The notes under the pieces: model-generated
The model's database searches: none
Told to the model about the DNA's origin: nothing
Seen by the model: the letters and a program-made list of their open reading frames with translations, nothing else
Origin: Pycnopodia helianthoides
Taxonomy: Eukaryota; Echinodermata; Asteroidea; Forcipulatida; Asteriidae
NCBI GenBank assembly: GCA_032158295.1
Contig: CM063262.1
Coordinates: 11,293,977 to 11,357,976, forward strand
Length of the DNA: 64,000 nucleotides
Direction of reading: 5' to 3'
Translations under genes and position numbers: made by a program
Shown: positions 34,848 to 44,754 of the stretch, in pieces
How positions within the stretch are numbered: the first letter of the stretch is position 1
How the letters are laid out: every line of letters begins with the position of its first letter

Positions 34848-34994
34848 AACCCATGGGCCTTAGTTTCTTGCTGTGTGAAACTCACTTGTGCCATAGTTAG
34901 TTTTTATGAAAGTGACTATAGTTTTTTAACAAACTTTTTGTAACAGGTGTTGTATAAAGTTTAGGGTTGAACAAAGAAAAATTTTGAGCAGAAC

Positions 34995-35410
34995 CATTCG
35001 CATCCCCTTGAGGTGGTCCCCTGGCTGCCACTTCCCGGTAAGGGTAAACTTTCCCTGACATGACAGTTAACAGTTGTATGGCTTCTGACTGGCACCCTGG
35101 TACAAAGATATTGACAAAATAGGGAGACCGCCAACATAGGCCTAGATAGCTCAGTTGGTATAAGCCATTTTGTGATATGGCGGATTAAATACTATGACAC
35201 TATTAGTTTGGGGTAAATGTGTCTGTGTACACCCAAACCAAACAGTGCACTCCTACAGTGTCCGCTATAAAGGCTAATTGCGCCGGCACGTTAATCCGGA
35301 GGCTGTTGGTTCAAATCCATCTTTAGTCAAATTGTCTTTGTTCAACCCCCCAAACTGTTTAAAATATACCCAGTCAGTTTCCATTGTGGTTTATTACTTG
35401 ATAGTTTTTA
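34995..35410 (+). mobile_element. tRNA-Asn-like SINE with an inserted element
   Basis: gcatccccttgagg...ggcttctgactggcaccctgg..caaagatattgacaaaatagggagacc matches the 5' region of the copy at 5795. The tRNA-like head ctagatagctcagttggta is interrupted at 35160 and resumes at about 35278 with gcgccggcacgttaatccgg. The tail tgtttaaaatatacccagtcagtttcc follows. Confidence 0.7.
35162..35276. mobile_element. Element inserted in the SINE head
   Basis: gatatggcggattaaatactatgacactattagtttggggtaaatgtgtctgtgtacacccaaaccaaacagtgcactcctacagtgtccgctata matches the outer unit at 17595-17893. The palindrome nested in that copy is absent here. Confidence 0.65.
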
Positions 35411-36400
35411 TAGAAGTAACTCTGTTTTATAGATGTGGGCATGCCACATTTTAGCTGATCACCAGATTTCCAAAATATTTTCTTTAATAATTGGCCGAAG
35501 TCAAATTGGTGGCTTCGGCTATGACTGCGGCTGTTGCTAAGGGTGTTGCCATGGGCATCTATGCTTCAACACTTGTTCATGCCACAGTCACAAATAGAAA
35601 AACTGGAAAACACCATTCTCAGGAATGTTCTCATTGGGAAAATCTCATCTCCTGACTATTGTCTAGAACCAAACCAGCTTTAGGAAGTTCGCAAAGGTGT
35701 GCCTTGACTTCATGTAGATATATTCCACAAATAAATACTTTTTTTTTTGGAGTGATAAATTTATACCCTTGCGGTGTGGCTAGGGATTTGTGGCGCCCGG
35801 AGGGCAAGGTTAGAGGATGGTGCAGCGTCACTCAGTTTGTCCTTGAAAATTTTAGTAAGAACCATAGGCGTAAATATTAGTTGCAACCCTGGGGGATACT
35901 TCATTTCATGGTGGCTATCATCCTCGTAAAAGAAACCAACTAATTTATAAAAACAACAAGAACCTTGGTTGTTGTTGACACTTCCTTAGGTGGCACCCAA
36001 GGCACAAACCCTCCTTGCCCACCCTCCTAGCTACACCACTATTGCCTCTCTAAGATGAAATCAATCAGATTTCTTCAAGGGGTACAAATGAATCTTCAAA
36101 ATTTACCTCAAACTTTAGAAGACAGATGTTGAGTGCTTCCATTAAAACTAACAGGTTGTGCTCCAAGACGGTGGACGTGACTATTGGCCTCTAAAAGTTA
36201 CTTATGTTTGTATATATTATTGACCTATTCATGTCAAATTTTGAACAAAATGGTGGATTTCAATATCAAGAATCAATATTTTGCTTTATTCCAAATATTT
36301 GTCAGCGTAAGAAAATTCAACTGTAGAGAAACATTTGCATTCTCGAGTAAACTCGTTCCAATTCATGTTTCAATCCTGCCAGATTTAGGAAATATAACCG

Positions 36401-37745
36401 AAGGGATATGGGTTCATTCCAATCCTCTAGTTATCAAGAAACATATCATAAAGGGATGGCACATCATTGGTTACTGGAAGAGTACATTCATTCCAATCCT
36501 CCAGTTTTCAAGAAACATATCATAAAGGGATAGTACATCATTGGTTATTGGAAGAGTACATTCATTCCAATCCTCTAGTTTTCAAGAAACATATCATAAA
36601 GGGATGGTACATCATTGGTTATCGGAAGAGTACATTCATTCCAATCCTCTAGTTTTCAAGAAACATATCATAAAGGGATGGTACATCATTGGTTATTGGA
36701 AGAGTACATTCATTCCGATCCTCTAGTTTTCAAGAAACATCATAAAGGGATGGTACATCATTGGTTACTGAAAGAGTACATTCATTCCAATCCTCCAGTT
36801 TTCAAGAAACATATAAAGGGATAGTACATCATTGGTTATCGGAAGAGTACATTCATTCCAATCCTCTAGTTTTCAAGAAACATATCATAAAGGGATGGTA
36901 CATCATTGGTTATCGGAAGAGTACATTCATTCCAATCCTCTAGTTTTCAAGAAACATATAAAGGGATAGTACATCATTGGATATCGGAAGAGTACATTCA
37001 TTCCAATCCTCTAGTTTTCAAGAAACATATCATAAAGGGATGGTACATCATTGGTTATTGGAAGAGTACACTCATTCCAATCCTCTAGTTTTCAAGAAAC
37101 ATATTATAAAGGGATGGTACATCATAGGTTATTGGAAGAGTACATTCATTCCAATCCTCTAGTTTTCAAGAAACATAAAGGGATGGTACATCATTGGTTA
37201 TTGGAAGAGTACATTCATTCCAATCCTCTAGTTTTCAAGAAACATCATAAAGGGATGGTACATCATTGGTTATCGGAAGAGTACATTCATTCCAATCTTC
37301 TAGTTTTCAAGAAACATCATAAAGGGATGGTACATCATTGGTTACTGAAAGAGTACATTCATTCCAATCCTCAGTTTTCAAGAAACATATCATAAAGGGA
37401 TAGTACATCATTGGTTATCGGAAGAGTACATTCATTCCAATCCTCTAGTTTTCAAGAAACATATCATACAGGGATGGTACATCATTGGTTATCGGAAGAG
37501 TACATTCATTCCAATCCTCTAGTTTTCAAGAAACATATCATAAAGGGATAGTACATCATTGGTTATCGGAAGAGTACATTCATTCCAATCTTCTAGTTTT
37601 CAAGAAACATCATAAAGGGATAGTACATCATTGGTTATCGGAAGAGTACATTCATTCCAATCTTCTAGTTTTCAAGAAACATATCATAAAGGGATGGTAC
37701 ATATTTGGTTATTTGAAGAGAACATGCCTGCCAGTCTCTAGTTTG
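36401..37745. repeat. ~73-bp minisatellite, about 18-19 units
   Basis: Each unit contains gggat.gtacatcattggtta, .ggaagagtacattcattcc and aatcctctagttttcaagaa. Units differ in length (about 68-74 bp) mainly by loss of bases in the acatatcataaag segment (acatcataaag, acatataaag, acataaag). The final unit is degenerate. The serial short open frames here are produced by the repeat. Confidence 0.95.
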
Positions 37746-38176
37746 TTTTCAAGTTGATAACATTTTTTTGTGATTACCAAAAACGTTACCGTCATTTTAA
37801 TCCGGTGCATGTATATATACAATTGGATTGTATTCCTTGGGACTTACAGATATTTTTAAATATTAAAACTAATAATCTGGCACATGATTTGTAAATAACT
37901 AATTTTTATGCCGCTAGTTTTTAAGCACAGATGTATAATTTTGCTGCGAGTAGTACGTTTCAGTCTAGAGACTTTGTACATAAATCTTTTTTTAAATCTG
38001 TAACTTTTTAATCAGAAACCGAGGAAACTTTTGTTATGAAATCTTCAGCATTTTTTTATTAGTGTCATTTATTTATTAATTTTTGTTTGCTTTTGAGGGC
38101 CACCGTTTATTCAGAAAAATTCACCGAACAGTTTGCTTTTTTAGAGATGAACCTCTCGGAGTTAGAACAATTGTTA

Positions 38177-38531
38177 CCAATCAACTGTCACCAGGGGCAC
38201 GTTGCCACCTACTCCTGGGGCTGAAACAGGGTTACCTGCCCCTTAACAGTCCGTAAGGATGTCGACAATGGGTATCATCCACTAGGAGCCTGGCTGGTAG
38301 AGCAGAATGCACTACAATGCACTCCCTTCCCATTTTTTTTTACGAAGCAATTATGGTGAAGTGCCTTGCTCAAGGGCACAAGTGTCTTGACCGGGATTCA
38401 AACCCACACTCTGCTGCTGACAACACCAGAGATAAACGCTCGATGCCAAAACTGGGCACTTCTTTACAAAAACTCAAAACTGGGTTTATTTGCGCATCAC
38501 ATAGATGAGAACAAGAGCTTTCAAATAAACA
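38177..38531 (-). mobile_element. SINE with 16-bp target-site duplication
   Basis: gttagaacaattgtta (38161-38176) and gttagaacagttgtta (38532-38547) flank the element with one mismatch. The minus strand carries the SINE-type landmarks gtgtgggtttgaatcccggtcaagacac and gcacttcaccataattgcttcgt. A near-identical twin is at 40272-40633. Confidence 0.8.
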
Positions 38532-38872
38532 GTTAGAACAGTTGTTAGCAGAGATTATTGTTGTACTATCAGTGAAACTGAATTACTTTTGTTTTGTTTT
38601 TATGGTAGATTTTCTTGGATTCCTTTTTTAATAGGGCTACATGTAATTTATGTGTTTTTAAATTAGTACAGTACTTGTTTATTTATGCTTTTCAAAAAGT
38701 TCGCAAAACCAAAAGTTTTTTAAATTTGAGCAAAAGTACTAAGGGATGTTTACATGCCCAGTCAAGTGGCCAGCTTCACAAACTTGTATTCTGTCATTAT
38801 TCATTCCCACAAAATGACCAGTAATTATGATTACAGATAAATTTGATATAATTTTTGTAATTAATAAAACTT

Positions 38873-38878
38873 TTGATG
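38873..38878 (+). terminator. Possible polyadenylation signal, long NCAM-like isoform
   Basis: AATAAA within tgtaattaataaaactttt, followed by a GT-rich stretch (gagcgtggtgg). Confidence 0.35.
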
Positions 38879-39222
38879 GTTAAAAGAAAATTGAGCGTGG
38901 TGGACATTTATTTTGAACGTTAACCTTAACACCTTGTATTCTGGAGGGAGCATCGGAAGACCAGGTAAGTAAGGCCTCGTCCAAACCAAGGGACTTTGGC
39001 TACGGCTAATGGCTTCAACCTCAGCATTGAAGAATATGCCTATTCATAAGCCGTTAGTTTGGAGTCAGCCATGGTACTGAGACACTTGTCTCGTTTTTGT
39101 CAAAATTCCGTGGATGCAGCCAGGGGAAGTCTAAAGGTTATCATTTTATGTTGATGATATTAACAGGGAAAAGTCAAGATCATTCCTGTGATTTTGATGT
39201 TCTGAGTTTTTTATCGTGTACA

Positions 39223-39292
39223 TAAATCCAGAAACATCTATTCCAATGGATGTTCTTTGGAATAGATGTTGGAATAGATGTTTCTGGATTTA
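39223..39292. repeat. Hairpin of 23-bp arms
   Basis: aaatccagaaacatctattccaa is followed by its reverse complement ttggaatagatgtttctgga. A second ggaatagatgt lies between the arms. It ends shortly before the C-rich minisatellite. Confidence 0.8.
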
Positions 39293-39370
39293 AGTACAAT
39301 ATATTGTTTCCCAAGCCATCTGAAACCAAACCAAACCCTGTCCCAACCCACCCCACCCCACTCTATCACT

Positions 39371-39922
39371 ATCCAAGACACCTTATCACAACCCAAGCCA
39401 CCCTATTGCAACCCAAGCCACCCTATCGCAACCCAAGCCACCCATCACAACCCAAGCCACCCTATTGCAACCCAAGCCACCCTCTCGCAACCCAAGCCAC
39501 CCTATCACAACCCAAGCCACCCTATTGCAACCAAGCCACCCTATTGCAACCCAAGCCACCCTATCGCAACCCAAGCCACCCATCACAACCCAAGCCACCC
39601 TATCGCAACCCAAGCCACCCTATCGCAACCCAAGCCACCCTATTGCAACCCAAGCCACCCTTCCGTAACCCAAGCCACCCTATCGCAACCCAAGCCACCC
39701 TATTGCAACCCAAGCCACCCTTCCGTAACCCAAGCCACCCTATCACAACCCAAGCCACCCTATCACAACCAAAGCCACCCTATTGCAAACCCAAGCCACC
39801 CTATTGCATATTCCAAGCCACCCTGTCCGACCCACCCCACACCCACTCTTATCACAATCCAAGCCACCCTATTGCAACCCAAGCCACCCTATCACAACCC
39901 AAGCCACCCTATCCCAAGCCAA
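39371..39922. repeat. 20-bp minisatellite, about 27 units
   Basis: The unit CCCTATYGCAACCCAAGCCA varies mainly at the Y position and by 1-2 base indels. With a 20-bp unit, three units make 60 bp, so all three forward frames stay open and read Pro-rich 20-residue repeats (QPKPPY.NPSHP). No promoter, splice or conserved context supports translation. Confidence 0.95.
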
Positions 39923-40271
39923 CCCGACCAAACACAAAGAAGTGGCTCATGCAGAAGACGTTTGCAATAATGTACTAAATTTTAATCACATTTAAAATCA
40001 GCTCTAGCAGAAACAAACTATAAGTGTAGACATCTAACACTGTGAACCTTTGGCTTAATACATGTACTATTTAACACTATCTTTGATCTTTTTTTCACAT
40101 CACAATGAAAACAGTGGACTGATACTGCATTGTAAACATGGCTACAAAGCACGACATTAAAAGCTGTAACATCAGAAGCATATTTTTTGTTAAGGTTTTT
40201 TTTATGAGATATCTCAACTCACAAGGCCAGACGGCTACTTCAAGGTGAGGACTACACTTTACTGGTTGGGG

Positions 40272-40633
40272 CAGTAGACCGGAATCAACTGTCACCAGGG
40301 GCACGTTGCCACCTACTCCTGGGGCTGAAACAGGGTTACCCGCCCCTTAACAGTCCGTAAGGATGTCGACAATGGGTATCATCCACTAGGAGCCTGGCTG
40401 GTAGAGCAGAATGCACTACAATGCACTCCCTTCCCATTTTTTTTACGAAGCAATTATGGTGAAGTGCCTTGCTCAAGGGCACAAGTGTCTTGACCGGGAT
40501 TCGAACCCACACTCTGCGGCTGACAACACCAGAGATAAACGCTCGATGCCAAAACCGGGCACTTCTTTACAAAAACTAAAACTGGGTTTATTTGTGCATC
40601 ACATAGATGAGAACAAGAGCTTTCAAATAAACA
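40272..40633 (-). mobile_element. SINE, near-identical twin of 38177-38531
   Basis: Starts aatcaactgtcaccaggggc and ends agctttcaaataaaca like its twin, with only a handful of substitutions over ~355 bp. It joins directly to another SINE at its right side. Confidence 0.85.
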
Positions 40634-40925
40634 CCAAATAATGATAAATAATGTACATTTATAATGCGCCATGTCTGTCTGTCCTGGCGTTGAGTTGTCA
40701 AATCTGGTGGAGCTTGCTGACGAAGCAACCATAGTACAACACCTTGAAAGGAATACAAGGTGAGGTGGCACATATTGCTGCCGGATTATGCTAGAAACAC
40801 CGGGCAAGCCCCTTCCCTTTATGATAAGAGTACTTGGTTCTTGTAAGTGAAATACACAACACACTACGGCTTTTTGTCCCATCTGAAGGACGAAGCAATT
40901 TAATGTTAAGTGCCTTGCTTAAAGG
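40634..40925 (-). mobile_element. SINE body, antisense
   Basis: Reverse complement holds gcttcgtccttcagatgggac, tgttgtgtatttcacttacaagaacc, cttatcataaagggaaggggcttgcccgg and the terminal gcgcattataaatgtacattatttatcatt. Confidence 0.7.
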
Positions 40926-41282
40926 TGCTGCATACATTTGGTAATTGGAGCCTACTGATTGTGTTAATCATATTATATTATAAATGTAGGTACATACAAT
41001 AAAAACTAACCTGTGAAAATTTCACTTCAAAAGGTGGTCACGTTTTTGAGATATCACCGAAAAACCGAAGCGAATATTTCCATGCAGGAAGATTATTCCC
41101 CATAGGAATACACAGTCTGAGATTCAAATTTGGGGAATAAAAAGCGATATATTTTCCATAACCGTAGTACTTCGAAGTTAAGAGTTTCTCAAAATGCATA
41201 ATACTCCTCAACGCTGCTGTACTTCTTACCAAGTAAGTTTTTATTGCCATTCATTTTCAGAGTCATTACCAAACGTGTACAG
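40918..41282. mobile_element. AAGGTATACCTTTGG MITE family
   Basis: taaaggtgctgcatacatttggtaattgg ... caataaaaactaacctgtgaaaatttcacttcaaaaggtgg ... gagatatcacc ... cttaccaagtaagttttt ... cattaccaaac. Confidence 0.65.
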
Positions 41283-41385
41283 AAGTGTCAAGACGGTGAC
41301 TCGAAACCCACACTCTCTGCTCGTCTGAAACACCAGAGCTTGAGTGCGGTACTCCCTACTGCTCAGCCACGACACCCCCAGAGAA
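41283..41385 (-). mobile_element. tRNA-Leu SINE head, antisense
   Basis: Reverse complement reads gggtgtcgtggctgagcagtagggagtaccgcactcaagctctggtgtttcagacgagcagagagtgtgggtttcgagtcaccgtc. It is inserted at or near the end of the preceding MITE. Confidence 0.65.
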
Positions 41386-41459
41386 GCCTATCAAGTAAGT
41401 ATTTCTCAACATATAAGACATCATATAACATTGATATTACAGTTGTCTTCAAATTTTAA

Positions 41460-41690
41460 CCCTCCTACTGTCAGTGACTCTTGGCAACATTTTCCAGTGA
41501 GTTGACCAACCATTTGAAACCATTCGACTGCCAAGGTTGTGTACGGTGGCACAACTGTGCACAGAACTAAATGTGTACTGTGTACATGCATTCCCTCTTG
41601 GTATCATATTGCAGGCTGGCATAGTTTATCTATCATTCAAAACCACAGTGAATGGTATTGAATGGTCAGACAGCAAGAGGGTTAAGGCAG
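41460..41690. mobile_element. Dispersed repeat (catgatatcatattgcag family)
   Basis: accctcctactgtcagtgactcttggc ... accatttgaaaccattcgactgccaaggttgtgtacggtggcacaactgtgcacagaac ... atattgcaggctggcatagtttatctatcattcaaaaccacagtgaatggtattgaatggtcagacag. One of the more complete copies. Confidence 0.65.
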
Positions 41691-42066
41691 GATATACTTT
41701 TGGTAGTTGTCAAAGACCAGTATCTTCACTTGGTGTATCCCAACATTGTGCATAAAATAACAAACCTGTGAAAATTTGGGCTCATTCGGACATCGAAGTT
41801 GCAAGAAAATAATGAAAGAAAAAACACCCTTGTTGAATAGAATTGTGTGCTTTCAAATACCTGTGAAAGACTTCATGCCCGAAGCCTTTCTCAGATTCAA
41901 ATATTTCAGAGAGAAATTACCTCTTTCTCAAAAACTACATAACTTCAGAGGGAGTCGCTTCTCACGGTGTTTTATACTCTCAGCAGCTCTTGGGTGCTCC
42001 TTACCAAGTAAGTTTTTATGATAATGTATTTCTTGAGTAATTACCAAAAGTATCCACTGCCCTTAA
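41682..42066. mobile_element. AAGGTATACCTTTGG MITE family
   Basis: aaggcaggatatacttttggtag ... cataaaataacaaacctgtgaaaatttgggctc ... ttctcaaaaactacat ... ggtgctccttaccaagtaagtttttatg ... gagtaattaccaaaagtatccactgcccttaa. Confidence 0.65.
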
Positions 42067-42159
42067 TGCCATTTTACTATTTCTGAGATGTACCCGATTC
42101 TGGCATGGGGCTCACATATTGTAGCTGAAAGTTATGTACATGTACACCATTGGTTCATC

Positions 42160-42362
42160 CCAGGGCCCAATTCCACATACCTGTTAAGCAGACAAATTTG
42201 TGCTTAGCAAATTTCTTTGCACTAAGCAAGAAATGAGTGGGGTACCAGTCACAGCAATGGGGACTGTACGGTATTTTGGCTGGTAACCTGTTATTGCTAA
42301 GCAAGAGTTTCTGTGCTTAGCAAGGCTTTGTGCTTGTAGGCTTTATAAAATTGGGTCCAGGG
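42160..42362. mobile_element. GCCCAATTTCATA palindromic MITE, full copy
   Basis: cagggcccaattccacatacctgttaagcag ... cagtcacagcaatggggactgtacggtattttggctggtaacc ... gtaggctttataaaattgggtccag. Confidence 0.75.
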
Positions 42363-42699
42363 GTGGGAGTCAATGCCGACAAGGAAGTCTGAAAGTTGGA
42401 CCCAGATCTTGGGAGGTGCACTGAAATGATGGAATACATTTTTGATAACCCTTAGAGTTACAGAAATCAAGGAAACGGTATCCTAAGTGCTAGAGAAGTA
42501 GATCAAAGAGCATGACTTTGTTTTATCAAAAGATTATTACATTTTATTTGACCAGGACGTCAGATAAATTAGATAAAAAATCAAAATATTTTCATCCCCT
42601 GGTGCATCCTGTCCCACCCAAATTACAAAAACATTCAAACAACTTGTGAAAATGTCAACAGCTTTAATGGTCAAGTGTTTTTTTTCCTTTGATTTTCAG

Positions 42700-42786
42700 G
42701 AAAATGGGAGACGTTGGAACATAGGTGCAGCAGATTGCCGGGAAACGTGCGCATCTCAGACTACAAGTACAATGGAAATTTACCTG
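42700..42786 (+). other. Orphan exon-like block, unidentified
   Basis: A strong acceptor (ttttttttccttttgattttcag|G) and a perfect donor (CTG|gtaagt) enclose 87 bases, a multiple of three, open in two frames. Frame 1 (phase 1): KWETLEHRCSRLPGNVRISD then YKYNGNLPG. Frame 2 (phase 0): ENGRRWNIGAADCRETCASQ then TTSTMEIYL. I recognise neither. No neighbouring exon of the same gene is visible, so it may be an isolated exon of a transcript extending outside what I can see, or chance. Confidence 0.35.
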
Positions 42787-42805
42787 GTAAGTGTGCTGTC
42801 ACCGG

Positions 42806-43147
42806 GGCCCGGTTTCATAAAGCCTGTAAGCACAACAAAATGCTAAGCGCAGAAACTGGCTACCAGCCAACATTCCATAAAGTTTACATTGTTGTGACTG
42901 GTACCCAACTCAGTTTGTGCTAAGCAAAGAAATGTGTTGAGCACTATTTTCTGCTAAACAGCTTTGGCCCAATTTGTTAAAGCCTCTGTAAGCACGAAAA
43001 AACTTGCTGAGAACAGAAATTCTTACTTAGCAAAAAAAAAGGGTTACCGGTCAAAATACCAATCAAGTACTATTCTGCGACTGGTACCCCACTCATTTCT
43101 TGCTTAACATAATTTTCTGCTTAACAACTTTATGAAATTGGGCTCCG
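42806..43147. mobile_element. Two GCCCAATTTCATA-type MITEs in tandem (aagcctgtaagcac subfamily)
   Basis: First: ggcccggtttcataaagcctgtaagcac ... tgctaaacagctttggccc. Second begins ggcccaatttgttaaagcctctgtaagcac and ends ttaacaactttatgaaattgggctcc. The first starts 20 bp after the exon-like block. Confidence 0.75.
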
Positions 43148-44232
43148 GAGTTTCAACGTCTCTCATTGGTGCGATTAAACTAATTCATAAAAAGGAATTT
43201 TTAATGATAAAAAATTATTTCAAAAGTTAGTACTAATATTCAGGGCCCAAAATTCACATTGGACCACAGGCCCCCAGTAGTTTTTGTGGCAGGCCAGTAA
43301 ACTCATGACCGGACAAGTCTGGCGGTCTTGTGTTTTTCGATTGAAAAATAAAAAACCTCACTATGTGTAATATGGTGTTCAAATAGTGGCTTGGAGTATG
43401 ATAAAATAGCTTTCAATTCTATTCTCTGAAGTATACTTAAACCATAAAGACAAATGACACAAATCTTTTCTTACATACAAGTCATAGTTTAAATATGAAA
43501 AAAGCAATTTTTTTTCTTATTTTGATTCTGGTCTTCTAAAAACAATTCTGATCCAGTAAACATTGTAAATTGTTTGGCATTTCATTCATTTTCCGATGAT
43601 AATTTTTATTTGTGGATTGTTATTTAATTTTTCAAATTTATACGCATTTAAACAACATTATAGCACTGAGCCGACAAAATTACCTTTGACCTAGAAAGCA
43701 TGTCAAATAAAAATTTACATCATTTGTGTTTAAAGTAATGAATCAATGTAGACCTAGGCCTCTTTAAAAACCAGAGCTTGGGCTTCGGCTTCGGCTTGGG
43801 CTCCCGTCATCATTTTTTGGGGCAGTGTACATGTACATTTTGCACGGAGTTTCCATATCAAGTGGAGCTTAATGCTGGAGTTCGAGCCAAGGTTTTGAAA
43901 AAGCACCAAGTAGATTTAAATTTAGTTCTCGGAAAACACCCTGTTGGTTTTGAAAGAAAATTTCTCAAGCCTCAAGTTTTATGTGTACCTCCTATTGACC
44001 GGATTCACCTGACACATTCATCACAATAATCCGAGTTGTGCCACTTTTGGGAAGTAAAAGTCCCAGAGTGTAGTGGGAATTTATAGGTGACGCGTCATTT
44101 ACCAGAGCTGCCAACAATTGCATCTTGCAACATTCAGGCAGATATTTAGAATTACATTCAACATAATAGGAACAAAGTTTCCATAATCAGGGAGATTTTT
44201 CAAACTTGTTCATCAGAACATGGAAAGATTGG
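43148..44232. other. Intergenic, A+T-rich
   Basis: No exon seen. Weak similarity to the 13365/20735 repeat lies at 43270-43345. The open frame at 43778-44029 begins in a short ggcttcggcttcggctt simple repeat and has no supporting splice or homology evidence. Confidence 0.45.
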
Positions 44233-44238
44233 TTTATT
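44233..44238 (-). terminator. Polyadenylation signal of RRP1
   Basis: TTTATT on the plus strand is AATAAA on the minus strand, about 205 bases downstream of the RRP1 stop codon. It is the first canonical signal after the stop. Confidence 0.5.
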
Positions 44239-44443
44239 TTCAGGGAACTTTCTGCCCAATCTGGGAGAGTTAGCAGCTCTGAGTTTTCATGCTTACCATA
44301 AATTGAACATGCCGTTTAACTTCCTAAATGGCAAGCATGGCAGACAGTAAAAGTGTGTGATGTTAGTGCAAGGGGGTCAATAAATTTTAAAAGAAGATAA
44401 CGATCTTGGTATCTCCCTTTTTTCAATTTTTCTTATCACTGGC

Positions 44444-44754
44444 TCATTTTTGCTTTTTGGTCCTGGTGATTCTTAAAGACCTCCGCAGAGCGATGATCTT
44501 CTCTTTAGGCGACTTCTTGACATGTCCGCCGGGTGAGCTAGACTTGGGGCTCTGTTTTCTGGCGGCTGGGCTGGGGGACTTCTTCTTCCCTACTTTGGGG
44601 CTCGGGGTTTGAAAGGTGGATGTATTGGGTTTTTTCCCGGTGGCCTGGCGGTGTTTAGGGCTGGGGGTTTTGAGGACTGATTGGGTAGGCTGTTTGGATC
44701 CATCAAAAGGAATTCCCGGACTCTCTTGCAGTTGTCTTTGGTAGTCTTTGGAAG
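44444..44754 (-). CDS. RRP1: RRP1 exon 10: C-terminal basic tail and stop
   Basis: Phase 1 in. [20 protein letters not shown], then [19 protein letters not shown] and a basic end [17 protein letters not shown], stop TGA (tca at 44444-44446). The GIPFDG...VLKTP motif resembles the C-terminal region of vertebrate RRP1B. Confidence 0.85.

Larger units (their letters stand above)
34848..38880 (+). other. Probable long 3'UTR or intergenic DNA
   Basis: No coding exon seen. If transcription continues from the last exon, the first good polyadenylation signal I see is AATAAA at 38873-38878, giving a 4-kb 3'UTR that would contain the ~73-bp minisatellite and a SINE. This is inference from the signal alone. 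Confidence 0.35.

Noticed and set aside
1956..34847. Reading the adhesion gene as a pseudogene because of four frame breaks
   Set aside because: Splice sites, domain residues and exon phases are otherwise intact, most breaks fit one-base homopolymer changes, and an essential neighbour (RRP1) shows the same fault.
36401..37745. CRISPR-like array
   Set aside because: Units are contiguous with no unique spacers, and the genome is eukaryotic. It is a minisatellite.
36184..37757. Serial overlapping short proteins
   Set aside because: Produced by the ~73-bp minisatellite; the same peptide restarts in each unit.
39250..39978. 242-residue Pro-rich open frame
   Set aside because: It is the translation of a 20-bp minisatellite that is open in all forward frames. 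No splice, start or codon-bias evidence supports it.
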